From positions 124,001-188,000 of the forward strand of contig NZ_JARRIB010000002.1 in NCBI RefSeq assembly GCF_041647995.1: 64,000 bases of DNA, given 5' to 3'. Below the pieces are notes generated by a model. That model had not been told where the DNA came from, made no database searches, and was given only the letters and a program-made list of their open reading frames with translations. A program made the position numbers and the translations under genes. Of this stretch, positions 16,189 through 24,547 are shown one piece after another. This DNA comes from Pyrococcus kukulkanii (GTDB lineage Archaea; Methanobacteriota_B; Thermococci; Thermococcales; Thermococcaceae). Numbering within the stretch: the stretch's first letter is position 1; every line of letters begins with the position of its first letter.

Positions 16189-16391
16189 GTGCGCAAAGTG
16201 AGGGGGCATATAATTGCACTACGAGCTTGAAATCCTGAAAAGAGAGCCTTACGTTGAGAGGGAGGTAGAAAAAACTTAGGAAGTACCTTCACACTGACCT
16301 GATAAAGGTCATAACTGGCCCTCGTAGGACAGGAAAGAGTTCCTTAGCTGTGAGGACTCTCAAGGAAAACTTCGGCTATGTGAAGTTTTGA
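16189..16391 (+). pseudogene. Truncated AAA_14 ATPase
   Basis: From GTG 16189: MRKVRGHIIALHYELEILKR then EPYVEREVE; after a stop and frame break near 16275 it continues TDLIKVITGPRRTGKSSLAV then RTLKENFGYVK and stops. Each block matches the N-terminal 75 residues of the ATPase at 8398-9681. The rest is deleted. The GTGCGC box at the start parallels that gene's GTGCAC box. Confidence 0.88.
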
Positions 16392-16472
16392 AGTTGATTT
16401 ATTTCTCCTTTTCTTATTCTTATTCGATGTAGTAACTCGAAAGATTTAAGTTTTGTAATACAGAATTTGCTT

Positions 16473-16718
16473 ATGGTGAATTACATGACTTCGGTTGTCA
16501 TAAGCATTCGAGTTCCACCGGAGCTAAAAAAGGAAATGGATGAGCTTAGGGGAGAAATTAACTGGAGTGAAGAGATAAGGGAGTTCATAAAAAAGAGGAT
16601 AGAAGAAGAGAAGAAGCGGAGGGCTCTTGAAAGGTTCATAGATGTAGTAAAGACGCTTCCCGAGGCCCCCAGGGGAACGGCAAAAAACCTCGTGAGGGAG
16701 GATCGTGATAGTCATTGA
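16473..16718 (+). CDS. vapB: VapB antitoxin
   Basis: About 81 residues: SVVISIRVPPELKKEMDEL then INWSEEIREFIKKRIEEE, a ribbon-helix-helix-like start with the INWSEEIR motif typical of Pyrococcus VapB, and a C-terminal AKNLVREDRDSH that wraps the toxin. ATG 16473 lies 26 bp from the centre of TATTTAAG-like DNA (16441-16450), so a leaderless start is possible; ATG 16485 is an alternative. Ends overlapping vapC by 14 bases (toxin GTG at 16705). Close relative at 57684-57905. Confidence 0.88.
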   Translation: MVNYMTSVVISIRVPPELKKEMDELRGEINWSEEIREFIKKRIEEEKKRRALERFIDVVKTLPEAPRGTAKNLVREDRDSH

Positions 16719-17118
16719 CACCTCCGCATTCTCAAAGGTTCTCATTAGGGAAGAGGGCTGGGAGGAGGTAGTCCCCTATTTAAAGCCAGAACGAGAACCG
16801 TGCACGGTGGAGATGCTAATAATCGAAGCAACAAACGTGTTGTGGAAGTACGTTACCAAGTACAAAGCATTTAGCCAAGAAAAAGCTGAGGAACTTTATG
16901 ATGCAATGATTGAGCTGGTTAAGGAAGGCCTTTTAAAGGTAGAATCAAATTCAAAATACCTGAATGAGGCCTTAGGGATTGCCATCAAAGAAGGAATCGC
17001 CGTTTACGATGCCCTTTTCATAGCTCAAGCTTTAAGCCTCAATGCTCCCCTCCTTACATGTGATGAAAAGCAGGGAGAAACAGCCAGAAAGATTGGAGTT
17101 GAGGTTATACTTATATAA
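16705..17118 (+). CDS. vapC: VapC PIN-domain toxin
   Basis: 137 residues, intact. Acidic residues of the PIN RNase: D in MIVIDTSAFSK, E in EMLIIEATNVLW (near residue 43), D in AVYDALFIAQAL (near 103) and D in LTCDEKQ (near 121). Uses GTG 16705, inside the antitoxin gene, so expression is coupled. Expected to cleave RNA when not bound by the antitoxin. One of only a few complete vapBC pairs in the window. Confidence 0.92.
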   Translation: MIVIDTSAFSKVLIREEGWEEVVPYLKPEREPCTVEMLIIEATNVLWKYVTKYKAFSQEKAEELYDAMIELVKEGLLKVESNSKYLNEALGIAIKEGIAVYDALFIAQALSLNAPLLTCDEKQGETARKIGVEVILI

Positions 17119-17146
17119 TCGAGATTAAAGCGTTAGCAGGATCTCA

Positions 17147-17616
17147 ATGATAGAGTTCATCCTCTTAGGGCTAGCAATAGGGTTCCTAGTTGGGCTCAGC
17201 GGAGTCGGCGGGGGATCCTTAATGACGCCTTCGCTAATATTCTTAGGTGTTAGACCAGAGGTTGCTGTAGGCACCGACTTCCTCTTCTCCCTGTTAACTA
17301 AGATCTTTGCAACGGCGTTGCATGGAAAAAAGGGGAACGTTCGGATTGATATAGCATGGAGACTAATAGCCGGAAGCGTTCCCGCAGTGCTTTTAGGAGC
17401 CTTCATATTGATTAGACTACCCAGGGAAGAACTTGGCCAGCTCCTTGTAACCCTCATTGGAGTAGTTCTCGTTGTAGTTTCAGCCTTATCCTTGGGATTT
17501 GAAATTTCGAGATTTTTAAGGCCAAGGTGGATTTATGTCTATATCTTAGGTTTTTATAGTTGGTTTAAGCGTTCAGCTAACTTCTGTTGGAGCTGGAATA
17601 ATAGTTACGGCCCAAT
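17147..17616 (+). pseudogene. Truncated TauE/SafE-family transporter
   Basis: Starts MIEFILLGLAIGFLVGLSGV with GGGSLMTPSLIFLGV, the N-terminal signature of TauE/SafE anion exporters, followed by further membrane helices. Near 17550 the frame breaks (GGTTTTTATAG; one T fewer restores it) and continues FIVGLSVQLTSVGAGIIVTAQ to a TGA at 17614-17616. The family has about 250 residues; only some 155 codons remain before the junction with an unrelated fragment. Inactive unless frameshifted sequence is an error, and truncated in any case. Confidence 0.85.
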
Positions 17617-17880
17617 GAAGACAGGGATTCCAGCTATAACGATTCCAATGTGGATGACGATGGCCACGGGCAAAACCCCCGGTGAACTTGGCCTCTACGG
17701 CTTCAGGCACAGGAAGAGGGGCACGTACAATGACATATGGATAGCCAACAGCAGGATGATAAAGGAGAAAGCAGTGTGGGACTACATAGCCGAGAAGGGG
17801 AGAAAATCTGTTTTAGTTGGAATACCCCCTCCTATCCGCCAAAGAAAGTCAATGGTTGGTTGATCAGTTGCTTCATATTA
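17603..17880 (+). pseudogene. Internal fragment of a type I phosphodiesterase / nucleotide pyrophosphatase
   Basis: Reads YGPMKTGIPAITIPMWMTM then TGKTPGELGLYGFRHRK, TYNDIWIANS and VWDYIAEKGRKSVLVGIP; after one missing C (CCCCC near 17824) it continues PSYPPKKVNGWLISCF. This is the N-terminal substrate/metal-binding part of archaeal alkaline-phosphatase-superfamily phosphodiesterases. The true start and about 75% of the protein are missing. It is fused in frame to the broken TauE gene, so a deletion joined two genes. Confidence 0.75.
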
Positions 17881-18148
17881 TTGTTTCGTAAAATATTAAC
17901 GACTTCCCTAACAACTTCACGTTCCCTAATGTTTGCGTATAATAATTCCCTTGCTAGTCCTTCGTCATCTAGGTCAATAATCATATCAAATGATATATTG
18001 GAATCGTAATCCCTAATAGGAACTGATAAAAATTTAACTCCCTTTAACTTATTTAGTTTTATAAACATATCAGTAACAATTTTTTCGGTATAAAGACTCC
18101 AACATAGAGTGACGAATTTCCTATGAAACCAATTATTTTCTTAATCAT
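17832..18148 (-). pseudogene. Truncated FkbM-like methyltransferase (tentative)
   Basis: Starts at ATG 18148, overlapping the stop of the glycosyltransferase upstream (ATGA), with MIKKIIGFIGNSSLYVG; an A6 run near 18090 breaks the frame (A7 would keep it open), then VTDMFIKLNKLKGVKFL, ISFDMIIDLDDEGLARELL and REREVVREVVNILRNN. The DEGLARELL...IRE block resembles the region just before the SAM site of archaeal FkbM methyltransferases; the sequence stops before motif I. The family call is from memory and weak; truncation and operon position are clear. Confidence 0.45.
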
Positions 18149-19056
18149 CTTAACCACCTCACAATTTGTTTTACTGGCACAAATAGATTTAGCAACGAGA
18201 TAATATACCACAACTTTGCATAATATCCCCACCATTTAAATCTTATAAGGTACGGCAAATATTTTACACCATACCTCACTCGTTTCTTATATGGAAGATC
18301 ATCAATATATGTCAGAATTGATGGTGGCATAGCGTAACTTTCGACGATGTTTATCAGGTCATCCCTATTTAGGGCAATTAATCTCTTTTTCAACAAATCA
18401 AACACCCTAAGTGTTTCAATCAATCCCTTCTCCGAGTTCGTTGTTATTATACTACTTCCCATTCTATTGACAGTTAAACCAATGTAGTCATCAACAAAAA
18501 TTTCTTTCACAACACTAAGATACTGGACATAGAAATAGACGTCCTCACTGTACTTATATGGTGGGAATTTAATACCGTACTCTTCAATAATTCTCCTCTT
18601 CAAGAGAGAGTTGCCATTTTCCAACCAATAACGACGCTTAATACCATCGATAGAATCAAAAACACCCTTTTTAAACTTTATGATAGCCTCGGAACTATCA
18701 GGTCTAATAACCCTAAAACTCGACGCATACCCATCCCTTGTATTTTCAACACCCCTCTCTAGGAACTCCTTACTCAACCAGTCATCACTATCCAAAAAGA
18801 CAACGTACTTGCCAGATGAGTGTTCAAAACCAAGATTTTTCGTTAGGGGATAAGTTACATCAGGATCACAAATACAGTCAATCCTACTATCCCTATCCAT
18901 AAACTCCCTTATCACCTCAACGCTCTCATCCGTCGAATGGTCATCCACGACTATTAATTCCCAGTTCTCGTACGTCTGACTAAGCACGCTCCCGATTGAC
19001 TTGGGCAACCACTTTGCATTATTCTTATTTGGCATTATTATCGAGACCTTTACCAT
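18145..19056 (-). CDS. Family 2 glycosyltransferase
   Basis: 303 residues from ATG 19056 (GGGGGA ahead): MVKVSIIMPNKNNAKWLPKS, GT-A fold with nucleotide-binding VVDDHSTDES, the DXD-type VFLDSDDW near residue 90 and a C-terminal amphipathic region with aromatic segments. Transfers a sugar from a nucleotide sugar to a glycan acceptor at the cytoplasmic face; acceptor unknown. Divergent from the CDP-glycerol gene with a 66-bp shared promoter region, and followed by a truncated methyltransferase in the same operon. Confidence 0.88.
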   Translation of the reverse strand: MVKVSIIMPNKNNAKWLPKSIGSVLSQTYENWELIVVDDHSTDESVEVIREFMDRDSRIDCICDPDVTYPLTKNLGFEHSSGKYVVFLDSDDWLSKEFLERGVENTRDGYASSFRVIRPDSSEAIIKFKKGVFDSIDGIKRRYWLENGNSLLKRRIIEEYGIKFPPYKYSEDVYFYVQYLSVVKEIFVDDYIGLTVNRMGSSIITTNSEKGLIETLRVFDLLKKRLIALNRDDLINIVESYAMPPSILTYIDDLPYKKRVRYGVKYLPYLIRFKWWGYYAKLWYIISLLNLFVPVKQIVRWLR

Positions 19057-19082
19057 AGTTCCCCCTATAACAACCGGCAGAC

Positions 19083-19122
19083 TGTTTATAAAGGATTTTC
19101 TAGAGAATTTCATGGGGTAAGC
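19083..19122 (+). promoter_or_regulatory. Promoter of the CDP-polyol operon
   Basis: TATA element GTTTATAAAGG at 19083-19093, about 26 bp before 19113, and GGGGT ahead of ATG 19123. It drives the three overlapping genes 19123-21870. Confidence 0.5.
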
Positions 19123-20310
19123 ATGGATCGCATTAGGAAGCAGCTCCTCCTTTCGAGGCTTCTATCATTGGCCAACTATGTCCCAAAAGATAAGGATAAG
19201 ATAGCGTTCTATTCCACCCCGGACATTAGTGATAACGCGTTGGCCCTCTTCAAGTACATTTACTCTCTCGATAAAGGTTATGAGCTCGCATGGATTTTAA
19301 ACGAAAAAACTCCGGTCGCCCTAAAAGCCCTAAAAAGGGAGTATCCGGATGCTAAAGCAGTTTACCTGTACTCCGCAGAAGGTCTAAAAGAGCTCCTCCA
19401 ATCTAAATTCGTAATAACGACCGATGTCCTTCCAATAACTCCTCACCTCGGCCAGAGGGTAATCCAGCTCTGGCATGGCCTTCCCGGCAAGAAAACAGGA
19501 TATGAGCATCCCCTGGGGATTAAGGATCTCTACCTCTATATGGATCGCTGGACGACAGACTTCGTTACGACGTCTGAGCTCGCCGTTGGAGCATTCGTAA
19601 GACAGTTCATGATAAACCCGAGGAAGTTCAGGATCCTCGGTCAACCACGAAACGACGGCCTCTTTGAGAACCTTAGAACTGCAAAAGACATTCTCTCAGG
19701 GATCCTGGGGATAGATGTAGAGAACTACGATGCCGTGATTCTCTACGCCCCAACGTACAGGTACACGAGCTATCTCAAGGACTTTAAGGCTAGCTTAAAG
19801 GTAGTGAAAAGTCTTTTCACTAGAAAATTCCTTGAGTTCCTTGAGCGTAGGAATGTCTTACTCGTGATAAAGCCTCACAAGCTCGTTGCTGATGCCCTCG
19901 CCTCGGCAATTGAGAAGGCAAAGAATATCACCCTGGTAACTGACAGAGCCCTTCAAGAAAAGCTCCTGACGATAAACGATCTAATGGGGGCCTTCGATAT
20001 CCTTATAACGGATTATTCAAGCATATTCGAAGACTACATACTTACGGAGAGGCCTATAGTCTTCTACCTGCCCGATAGGGAAGAGCTCGAGCGGAAAAGT
20101 GGTTTTCTGCTTCCCTTCAAGTTCTTCGCCCCAGGTGAAAAGCCGGAGACTATAGACGGCCTGATAACGGCCCTGCATTCCTATCTCGATGACCCGAAGA
20201 AGGATCTTGAGTGGAGGAGAACCGTTAAGAACCTGCTGTACGAGGTGGGGGATGATGCTAAATCTTCGGAGAGGGTCTACAGGCAACTAATTCGGAGGGA
20301 TGCTGATTGA
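19123..20310 (+). CDS. CDP-glycerol glycerophosphotransferase family protein (TagF/TagB-like)
   Basis: 395 residues, soluble GT-B fold. Recognised by IQLWHGLPGKKTG near residue 115, VLVIKPHK near 250, and LMGAFDILITDYSSIFEDYI near 287, the hallmark of enzymes that transfer glycerol-phosphate or ribitol-phosphate from CDP-polyol during teichoic-acid-type synthesis. In bacteria these sit at the membrane on a lipid-linked acceptor. The next gene (overlap of four bases) encodes a CDP-polyol-forming cytidylyltransferase, so the pair is self-consistent. In an archaeon this suggests a polyol-phosphate-decorated surface polymer. Substrate is inferred, not shown. Confidence 0.88.
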   Translation: MDRIRKQLLLSRLLSLANYVPKDKDKIAFYSTPDISDNALALFKYIYSLDKGYELAWILNEKTPVALKALKREYPDAKAVYLYSAEGLKELLQSKFVITTDVLPITPHLGQRVIQLWHGLPGKKTGYEHPLGIKDLYLYMDRWTTDFVTTSELAVGAFVRQFMINPRKFRILGQPRNDGLFENLRTAKDILSGILGIDVENYDAVILYAPTYRYTSYLKDFKASLKVVKSLFTRKFLEFLERRNVLLVIKPHKLVADALASAIEKAKNITLVTDRALQEKLLTINDLMGAFDILITDYSSIFEDYILTERPIVFYLPDREELERKSGFLLPFKFFAPGEKPETIDGLITALHSYLDDPKKDLEWRRTVKNLLYEVGDDAKSSERVYRQLIRRDAD

Positions 20311-21020
20311 CTGCCCTAATCCTGCTGGCAGGTGGATACGGGAGAAGGACCTCCCTTGATGTTCCCAAGCAGTTCGTGAAGATAAATGGTCGAACGATAC
20401 TCGAGCACACCCTTGGAAAAGTATCTGGCGTTGAGGGGATAGATGAAATAATTGTCGTGTCTAACCCCGAATTTCTCTCCCTCACGAAAAGCATCACGAG
20501 GAGATTTCCCAAGGTCATGGCAGTAACTGCTGGTGGCGTGACGAGAAACGAATCAATATACAAGGGCTTCCTTAAAGTTCCAGAGGCTGAGGAAAAGGTC
20601 ATTATCCACGACGCCGTCAGGCCGTTCACGCCACGCTGGATCTTTGCTCGGATTATAAAGCTCCTAGATGAGAAGGATGTGGTGACGACGGTAAATCCCA
20701 TAACGGGGAACCTGATAGAGCTCGACGGCGAGTTCGTGGGGACCATTCACGATAGAAAGAGGTTTGCCATAGGCGAAGCACCAACCGGGTACAGGTACGA
20801 GGCCCTGAAGAGGACTCTGGAGCACGCGCTCGAGCGGGATATACTGAACGTTGTCCCCCATGACGTAGAGCTCGCGATGAAGGCAGGGTTCAGGGTTCAC
20901 GCACTGTTCTGCAACTGCTTCAACTTAAAGATAACGTTCAAAGAGGACATCGAGATCGCAAGGGCCCTCCTCGGTGGTAAAGATGAGGCCGACGGTTTCC
21001 GTCATTATCCCGACTTATAA
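20307..21020 (+). CDS. IspD/TarI-like cytidylyltransferase
   Basis: 237 residues from TTG 20307, which overlaps the preceding stop. ALILLAGGYGRRT (nucleotide-binding loop), PKQFVKINGRTILEHT, VIIHDAVRPF near residue 93 and a C-terminal FNLKITFKEDIEIARALL. The family makes CDP-methylerythritol (IspD) or CDP-ribitol (TarI). Archaea use the mevalonate route, so IspD activity is unlikely; next to a CDP-glycerol-transferase-like gene, CDP-ribitol or CDP-glycerol synthesis is the better reading. No reductase gene (TarJ) is adjacent. Confidence 0.85.
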   Translation: MTALILLAGGYGRRTSLDVPKQFVKINGRTILEHTLGKVSGVEGIDEIIVVSNPEFLSLTKSITRRFPKVMAVTAGGVTRNESIYKGFLKVPEAEEKVIIHDAVRPFTPRWIFARIIKLLDEKDVVTTVNPITGNLIELDGEFVGTIHDRKRFAIGEAPTGYRYEALKRTLEHALERDILNVVPHDVELAMKAGFRVHALFCNCFNLKITFKEDIEIARALLGGKDEADGFRHYPDL

Positions 21021-21870
21021 GAGGAATGAACTCCTGAAGAGGGCAATTGACAGCGTGCTCGATCAGGGCTTTGATGACTTCGAGGTAATCATTGTGGATG
21101 GGGCTAGGAGTGAAGAGACGAGGGAGTTGGTAAGGTCTTACGGCGATGGGAGGATACGCTATGTTCCCCAGAAGGGGCGGGGCATAGCCAACGCTAGGAA
21201 TTTGGGAGTTAAGAAGGCCCGGGGAGAGTACATAGCCTTCCTTGATGATGACGATGAGTGGCTCGAGGGGAAGCTGGAGCTCCAGGTCGAGCTCTTCAGG
21301 AGGTTGCCCAGGAGTTATGGGCTCATATACACGGCCTTCAACTACTATGATCTCGAAGGGGACAAGGTGCTGGGGGTAAAAAGGCCGAAGGCCAGGGGCA
21401 ACGTGTACGGGCACCTGCTCAAGGACAACATCACGGGGACCTCCACGATCCTCGTGAAGAGGGAGTGTTTTAAAAGGGCCGGCCTCTTCCGAGAGGATTT
21501 CGTTACTTGTGAGGATTGGGATATGTGGTTGAGAATTGCAAAGTTTTGGCTCTTCGAGGCGATAGACGAACCCCTAGTTAATTATTCGGTGCATTCGGGC
21601 CAGTTTTCTTTTGCCAAGTACCTTGAGGGCAGGAGGAAGATGGTAAGGGCACATGCCGACATACGGAAAAATCCAGAGGTTCTGAGTTACCATCTCCTTC
21701 AGATAGGCATCCTCAGGTTGGCTGGTGGTGATAGGGGAGGTGTCAACGATGTACTCTTGGCATTTCGCCTGAATCCCACGATGAAGGGCAACCTGAATCA
21801 AATCATTGCTTCCCTCTTTGATGTAAGGGTTAAGGTGTACTTGGAGAAGTTCCTCCGGAACAGACCCTAA
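20983..21870 (+). CDS. Family 2 glycosyltransferase
   Basis: 295 residues from ATG 20983 (GGTGGT ahead; GTG 20974 is possible): MRPTVSVIIPTYKRNELLKR, VIIVDGARSEETRELV, YIAFLDDDDEWLEGKL with the DXD metal site near residue 90, and CEDWDMWLRIA, the ED/W acceptor-side motif. Adds a sugar to a glycan precursor. Starts within the preceding cytidylyltransferase gene (overlap 38 bases), so translated as one operon with the CDP-polyol genes. Confidence 0.9.
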   Translation: MRPTVSVIIPTYKRNELLKRAIDSVLDQGFDDFEVIIVDGARSEETRELVRSYGDGRIRYVPQKGRGIANARNLGVKKARGEYIAFLDDDDEWLEGKLELQVELFRRLPRSYGLIYTAFNYYDLEGDKVLGVKRPKARGNVYGHLLKDNITGTSTILVKRECFKRAGLFREDFVTCEDWDMWLRIAKFWLFEAIDEPLVNYSVHSGQFSFAKYLEGRRKMVRAHADIRKNPEVLSYHLLQIGILRLAGGDRGGVNDVLLAFRLNPTMKGNLNQIIASLFDVRVKVYLEKFLRNRP

Positions 21871-22183
21871 ATCCACAACATTCACGGCCAGCAGGAACCT
21901 TCGACGTGAATTTGGGGTCTCCAAAATATGCGCTGAACCTCATTTTTTAAGAGCGCTATGTTTTCTTGGGTGCACGAGACGGAGATAACCGTTTTTCCAC
22001 CTGTATCATTGCGTGGTTTATCATGGTGATGCAGTCACTCCGGGGCAGGGACTCAACCCCTCCCCGATCCCACCATTCGAAAACCCAAGTCTCATACACA
22101 ATGAAACTAACGAAAGTTTCTGCCCCTTGTAGAAGTTATTAATCCTTGGAAATGTCTGTACTGGGATTCCCACCCTAAGACGC
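21871..22183. other. Intergenic stretch without a gene
   Basis: 313 bases between convergent operons. Contains GGGGCAGGGACTCAACCCC (about 22042-22060), which can form a short stem and might be a terminator relic, but no gene, tRNA or repeat could be supported. Confidence 0.4.
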
Positions 22184-23040
22184 TTAATGCTTCTGTTTTC
22201 TCTCGGCAAGGTAATCTCTAAGGGCCTCCTTCCAGTGCCTCATTTCTATACCAATCCTCCTTAGTTTTCCAACGCTCAGCGCTGAAAATCTTGGCCTCCT
22301 TGCCAGCCTACCCAGTTCCTCAGAGCTTATTGCTTCTACCTCAACGTCCCAGCCAAGAATTTCAAAGATAGCCTTTGTGAACTCATACCAAGAGCAGAAG
22401 CCGTCGTTGGTCATGTGATAAACCCCATATTCGGGCATAATTTTCAGGAACTCACTTAATGCAAACGCAACGTCCCTAGTATAAGTCGGACTCATGAACT
22501 GGTCACTCACTATCCTGAGCTTTTCTCCCTTCTTTGCCTTCTCTATCACCCACTCGACGAAGTTCCCTCCCTTGCCTCTCGCTCCCCTCTTCCCGTAGAG
22601 GCTGGCCACCCTTATTTGGAGGAGTAGTTTCTCGTGAATATCTCGCCCATGAGCTTGCTCGCCCCATACACGTTTATTGGATTCGGGACATCTTCTTCCT
22701 TATACGGCCTCCCTTTTTCGCCGTCGAAGACATAGTCAGTGCTTATGTAAACATTCACGGCGTTTATCTTCTCAGCTACCTTTGCAACGTTTAATGCCCC
22801 GATTGCGTTGACTTTGAATGCTTCTTCAGGATAAAGCTCTGAATCGTCAACCCTAACATAAGCGGCGGTGTTTATTATCACATCAGGCTTAATCCTTTCG
22901 AGCACTTTGAGGCTTTCCAATATTGTAACGTCTACGTCTTCATGAGACAGGGAAATGACTTCAAAGGCCGGATCCTTAGAGAATACCTCAACTATGTCGC
23001 TCCCGAGTTGACCTGTGGCGCCGATGACGGCGACATTCAC
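22184..23040 (-). pseudogene. rmlD: dTDP-4-dehydrorhamnose reductase, split by a small deletion
   Basis: N-terminal part 22612-23040: MNVAVIGATGQLGSDIVEVF (NADPH loop), INTAAYVRVDDSE, VYISTDYVFDG and YGASKLMGE (YxxxK). It ends TRNYSSK at a TAA, and the C-terminal part 22184-22609 resumes VASLYGKRGARGKGGNF, in another frame, to the end. About four residues (LIIR-like) are missing and the frame is shifted, so a small deletion inactivated the gene. Last step of dTDP-L-rhamnose synthesis. Downstream of rmlC but separated by a vapBC pair. Confidence 0.88.
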
Positions 23041-23507
23041 GGGACATCACCTACATTGGTTACCTCTTCGGGAGAATTTAAAAGGTGTATTCTCTCCTCT
23101 TCACATGCTTTAGTGAAATCACTGTCAAATGAAATCAAGTATTTTACATCGTAAAACTTACAGGTTGCGAGAATTAGTGCATCATTTGGTAACAGGCCGT
23201 ATTTTATCATATACTTAACGGCGAGTGTTTCAATAACCCTGTTTATCTCTAGTTCAACAAAAAGCTCAAAAAGATTTAAGAAATCCAGAAGTTCTTCCTT
23301 AAGGCTCCTTATAATATCCGGATTGTGTTTGAGTGTGTAGGGTCTTTTCCCTGTTAATGCCCTTAGATAAACCATGAGAGCCTCACTAAACACTACACTA
23401 TTAGAGTACAGAATGTCAAATTTCTCCCTTAAGTCGAGAAGATTTATATCCCCTTCTAAATGTTCGACTATTACGTTTGTGTCCACGAAGGCCGTTAGAC
23501 CGGCCAT
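23037..23507 (-). CDS. vapC: VapC PIN-domain toxin in the rml cluster
   Basis: 156 residues: FVDTNVIVEHLEGD (first Asp), VVFSEALMVYL (Glu), LLPNDALILATCKFY (Asp) and ISFDSDFTKACEEE. Complete. ATG 23507 overlaps the antitoxin end by 13 bases. Its 3' end touches the start of rmlD (ATGA-type overlap at 23037-23040), so the TA pair is spliced into the rml operon without a gap. Confidence 0.9.
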   Translation of the reverse strand: MAGLTAFVDTNVIVEHLEGDINLLDLREKFDILYSNSVVFSEALMVYLRALTGKRPYTLKHNPDIIRSLKEELLDFLNLFELFVELEINRVIETLAVKYMIKYGLLPNDALILATCKFYDVKYLISFDSDFTKACEEERIHLLNSPEEVTNVGDVP

Positions 23508-23683
23508 TCATCTTCAACCTCTTTTAATATTTCTTTGAGGTTCATACCCTTAAACTTCCCGTGAAGTTTCTGAACGCTATGCTCTATAATGATCTCCCTC
23601 TCAACGATTCGCCTTACCCTATCAATGTCAATTGTCCTTAATATCTCCTCAGGGATATTTAGCTCGATGGTAATCTTTCCCAT
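23495..23683 (-). CDS. vapB: VapB-type antitoxin
   Basis: 62 residues: MGKITIELNIPEEILRTIDI, then RVRRIVEREIIIEHSVQKL and an acidic end, LKEILKEVEDEWPV. Short, with an N-terminal strand like many archaeal antitoxins, and overlapping a PIN toxin, so VapB-type by context. It begins 58 bases after rmlC ends; AAAATGTTTTATACTG upstream (minus strand, about 23710-23726) has a TATA-like core. Confidence 0.82.
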   Translation of the reverse strand: MGKITIELNIPEEILRTIDIDRVRRIVEREIIIEHSVQKLHGKFKGMNLKEILKEVEDEWPV

Positions 23684-23741
23684 ACCTTACCCTCAATATG
23701 TGTTCGCCAGTGACAGTATAAAATGTTTTGTAAAGAAAAGA

Positions 23742-24299
23742 TTAGAACACCCACCCCTTCTTAATGGTCTCTTTGAGAGTCGGCCACTTCTTGTCCTTTT
23801 CCGAGAGTATTGGGTTGTCGATGGGCCATTTTATCCCTATATCTGGGTCGTTCCAAATTATACCTGCCTCGTAACTTGGAGCATAAACGTTGTCCACTTT
23901 ATAAACTACTTCAGCGATGTCGCTGAGAACAACGAAGCCATGGGCAAAGCCTCTCGGGATGTAGAGCTGCCACTTGTTAAACTCGGAGAGTATTACTCCG
24001 ACCCACTTCCCGAAGGTGGGCGAGTTTCTCCTCAAATCAACGGCCACATCAAATATAACTCCCCTAACAACCCTCACTATCTTAGCCTGTGCGTAGGGCT
24101 CCCTCTGGAAGTGCAGGCCCCTAAGGACTCCATACTTCGAGCGGGAGTGGTTATCCTGGACGAACTCTCCTTTAATCCCAGCCTTCTCAAAGTCTGGCCT
24201 CTTGTACGTCTCCATGAAAAAGCCTCTTTCATCCTCGAAAACCTTAGGTTTGATTAATATAACGTCGGGAATCTCAAGGCGAACAAACTCAAAGGGCAT
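23742..24299 (-). CDS. rmlC: dTDP-4-dehydrorhamnose 3,5-epimerase
   Basis: 185 residues from ATG 24299 (GGTGATC ahead): MPFEFVRLEIPDVILIKPKV, DERGFFMETYK, FVQDNHSRSKYGVLRGLHFQ (catalytic His region near 57-62) and IPRGFAHGFVVLSD. Cupin fold, third step of dTDP-L-rhamnose synthesis, cytoplasmic. Intact, though rmlB and rmlD beside it are both broken and no rmlA is present, so the pathway cannot be complete from this cluster alone. Confidence 0.95.
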   Translation of the reverse strand: MPFEFVRLEIPDVILIKPKVFEDERGFFMETYKRPDFEKAGIKGEFVQDNHSRSKYGVLRGLHFQREPYAQAKIVRVVRGVIFDVAVDLRRNSPTFGKWVGVILSEFNKWQLYIPRGFAHGFVVLSDIAEVVYKVDNVYAPSYEAGIIWNDPDIGIKWPIDNPILSEKDKKWPTLKETIKKGWVF

Positions 24300-24438
24300 T
24301 TTGATCACCTACCAAAATTATTGGATTGCAAAGGAACTTAAATTCATATTGTGCCCAAATCGTCGCAAGTTCAGTGAGGATCACTAATTTATTTAAAGTT
24401 GTCCACGAAGGCTGTTATGCATATTCATGAGCGATAAC

Positions 24439-24500
24439 GTTTAAAGATGGGGGGAGCCTACCTACCAGTAGGTGGGGGCCTCACAATGTTGTTCAGTCGA
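24439..24500 (+). promoter_or_regulatory. Possible relic of an ATPase-type promoter with palindrome
   Basis: TATA-like GTTTAAAGA (24439-24447), then ACCTAC-CA-GTAGGT (24460-24473), then ATG 24486 followed by LFSRVKN, which stops after 17 codons. The arrangement and the LFS start resemble the ATPase promoter region at 60300-60335 (LLFSPYPKTKRE). No ATPase body follows. Confidence 0.35.
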
Positions 24501-24547
24501 GTGAAGAATACTATTCTTGTTAAGATCTCCATTTAAATTTTCTTGAT

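Noticed and set aside
20307-21020. ispD of the non-mevalonate isoprenoid pathway
   Set aside because: Archaea make isoprenoids from mevalonate, no other MEP gene is present, and the neighbour is a CDP-polyol transferase.
22021-22075. tRNA-like sequence ending GATCCCACCA with a GGGACTCAACCCC arm
   Set aside because: The T-stem does not pair, no anticodon arm or acceptor partner can be found upstream, so it is not a tRNA gene.
22090-22130. CRISPR-repeat-like string with GAAAC and GAAAG
   Set aside because: No repetition at regular spacing; no array anywhere in the window.
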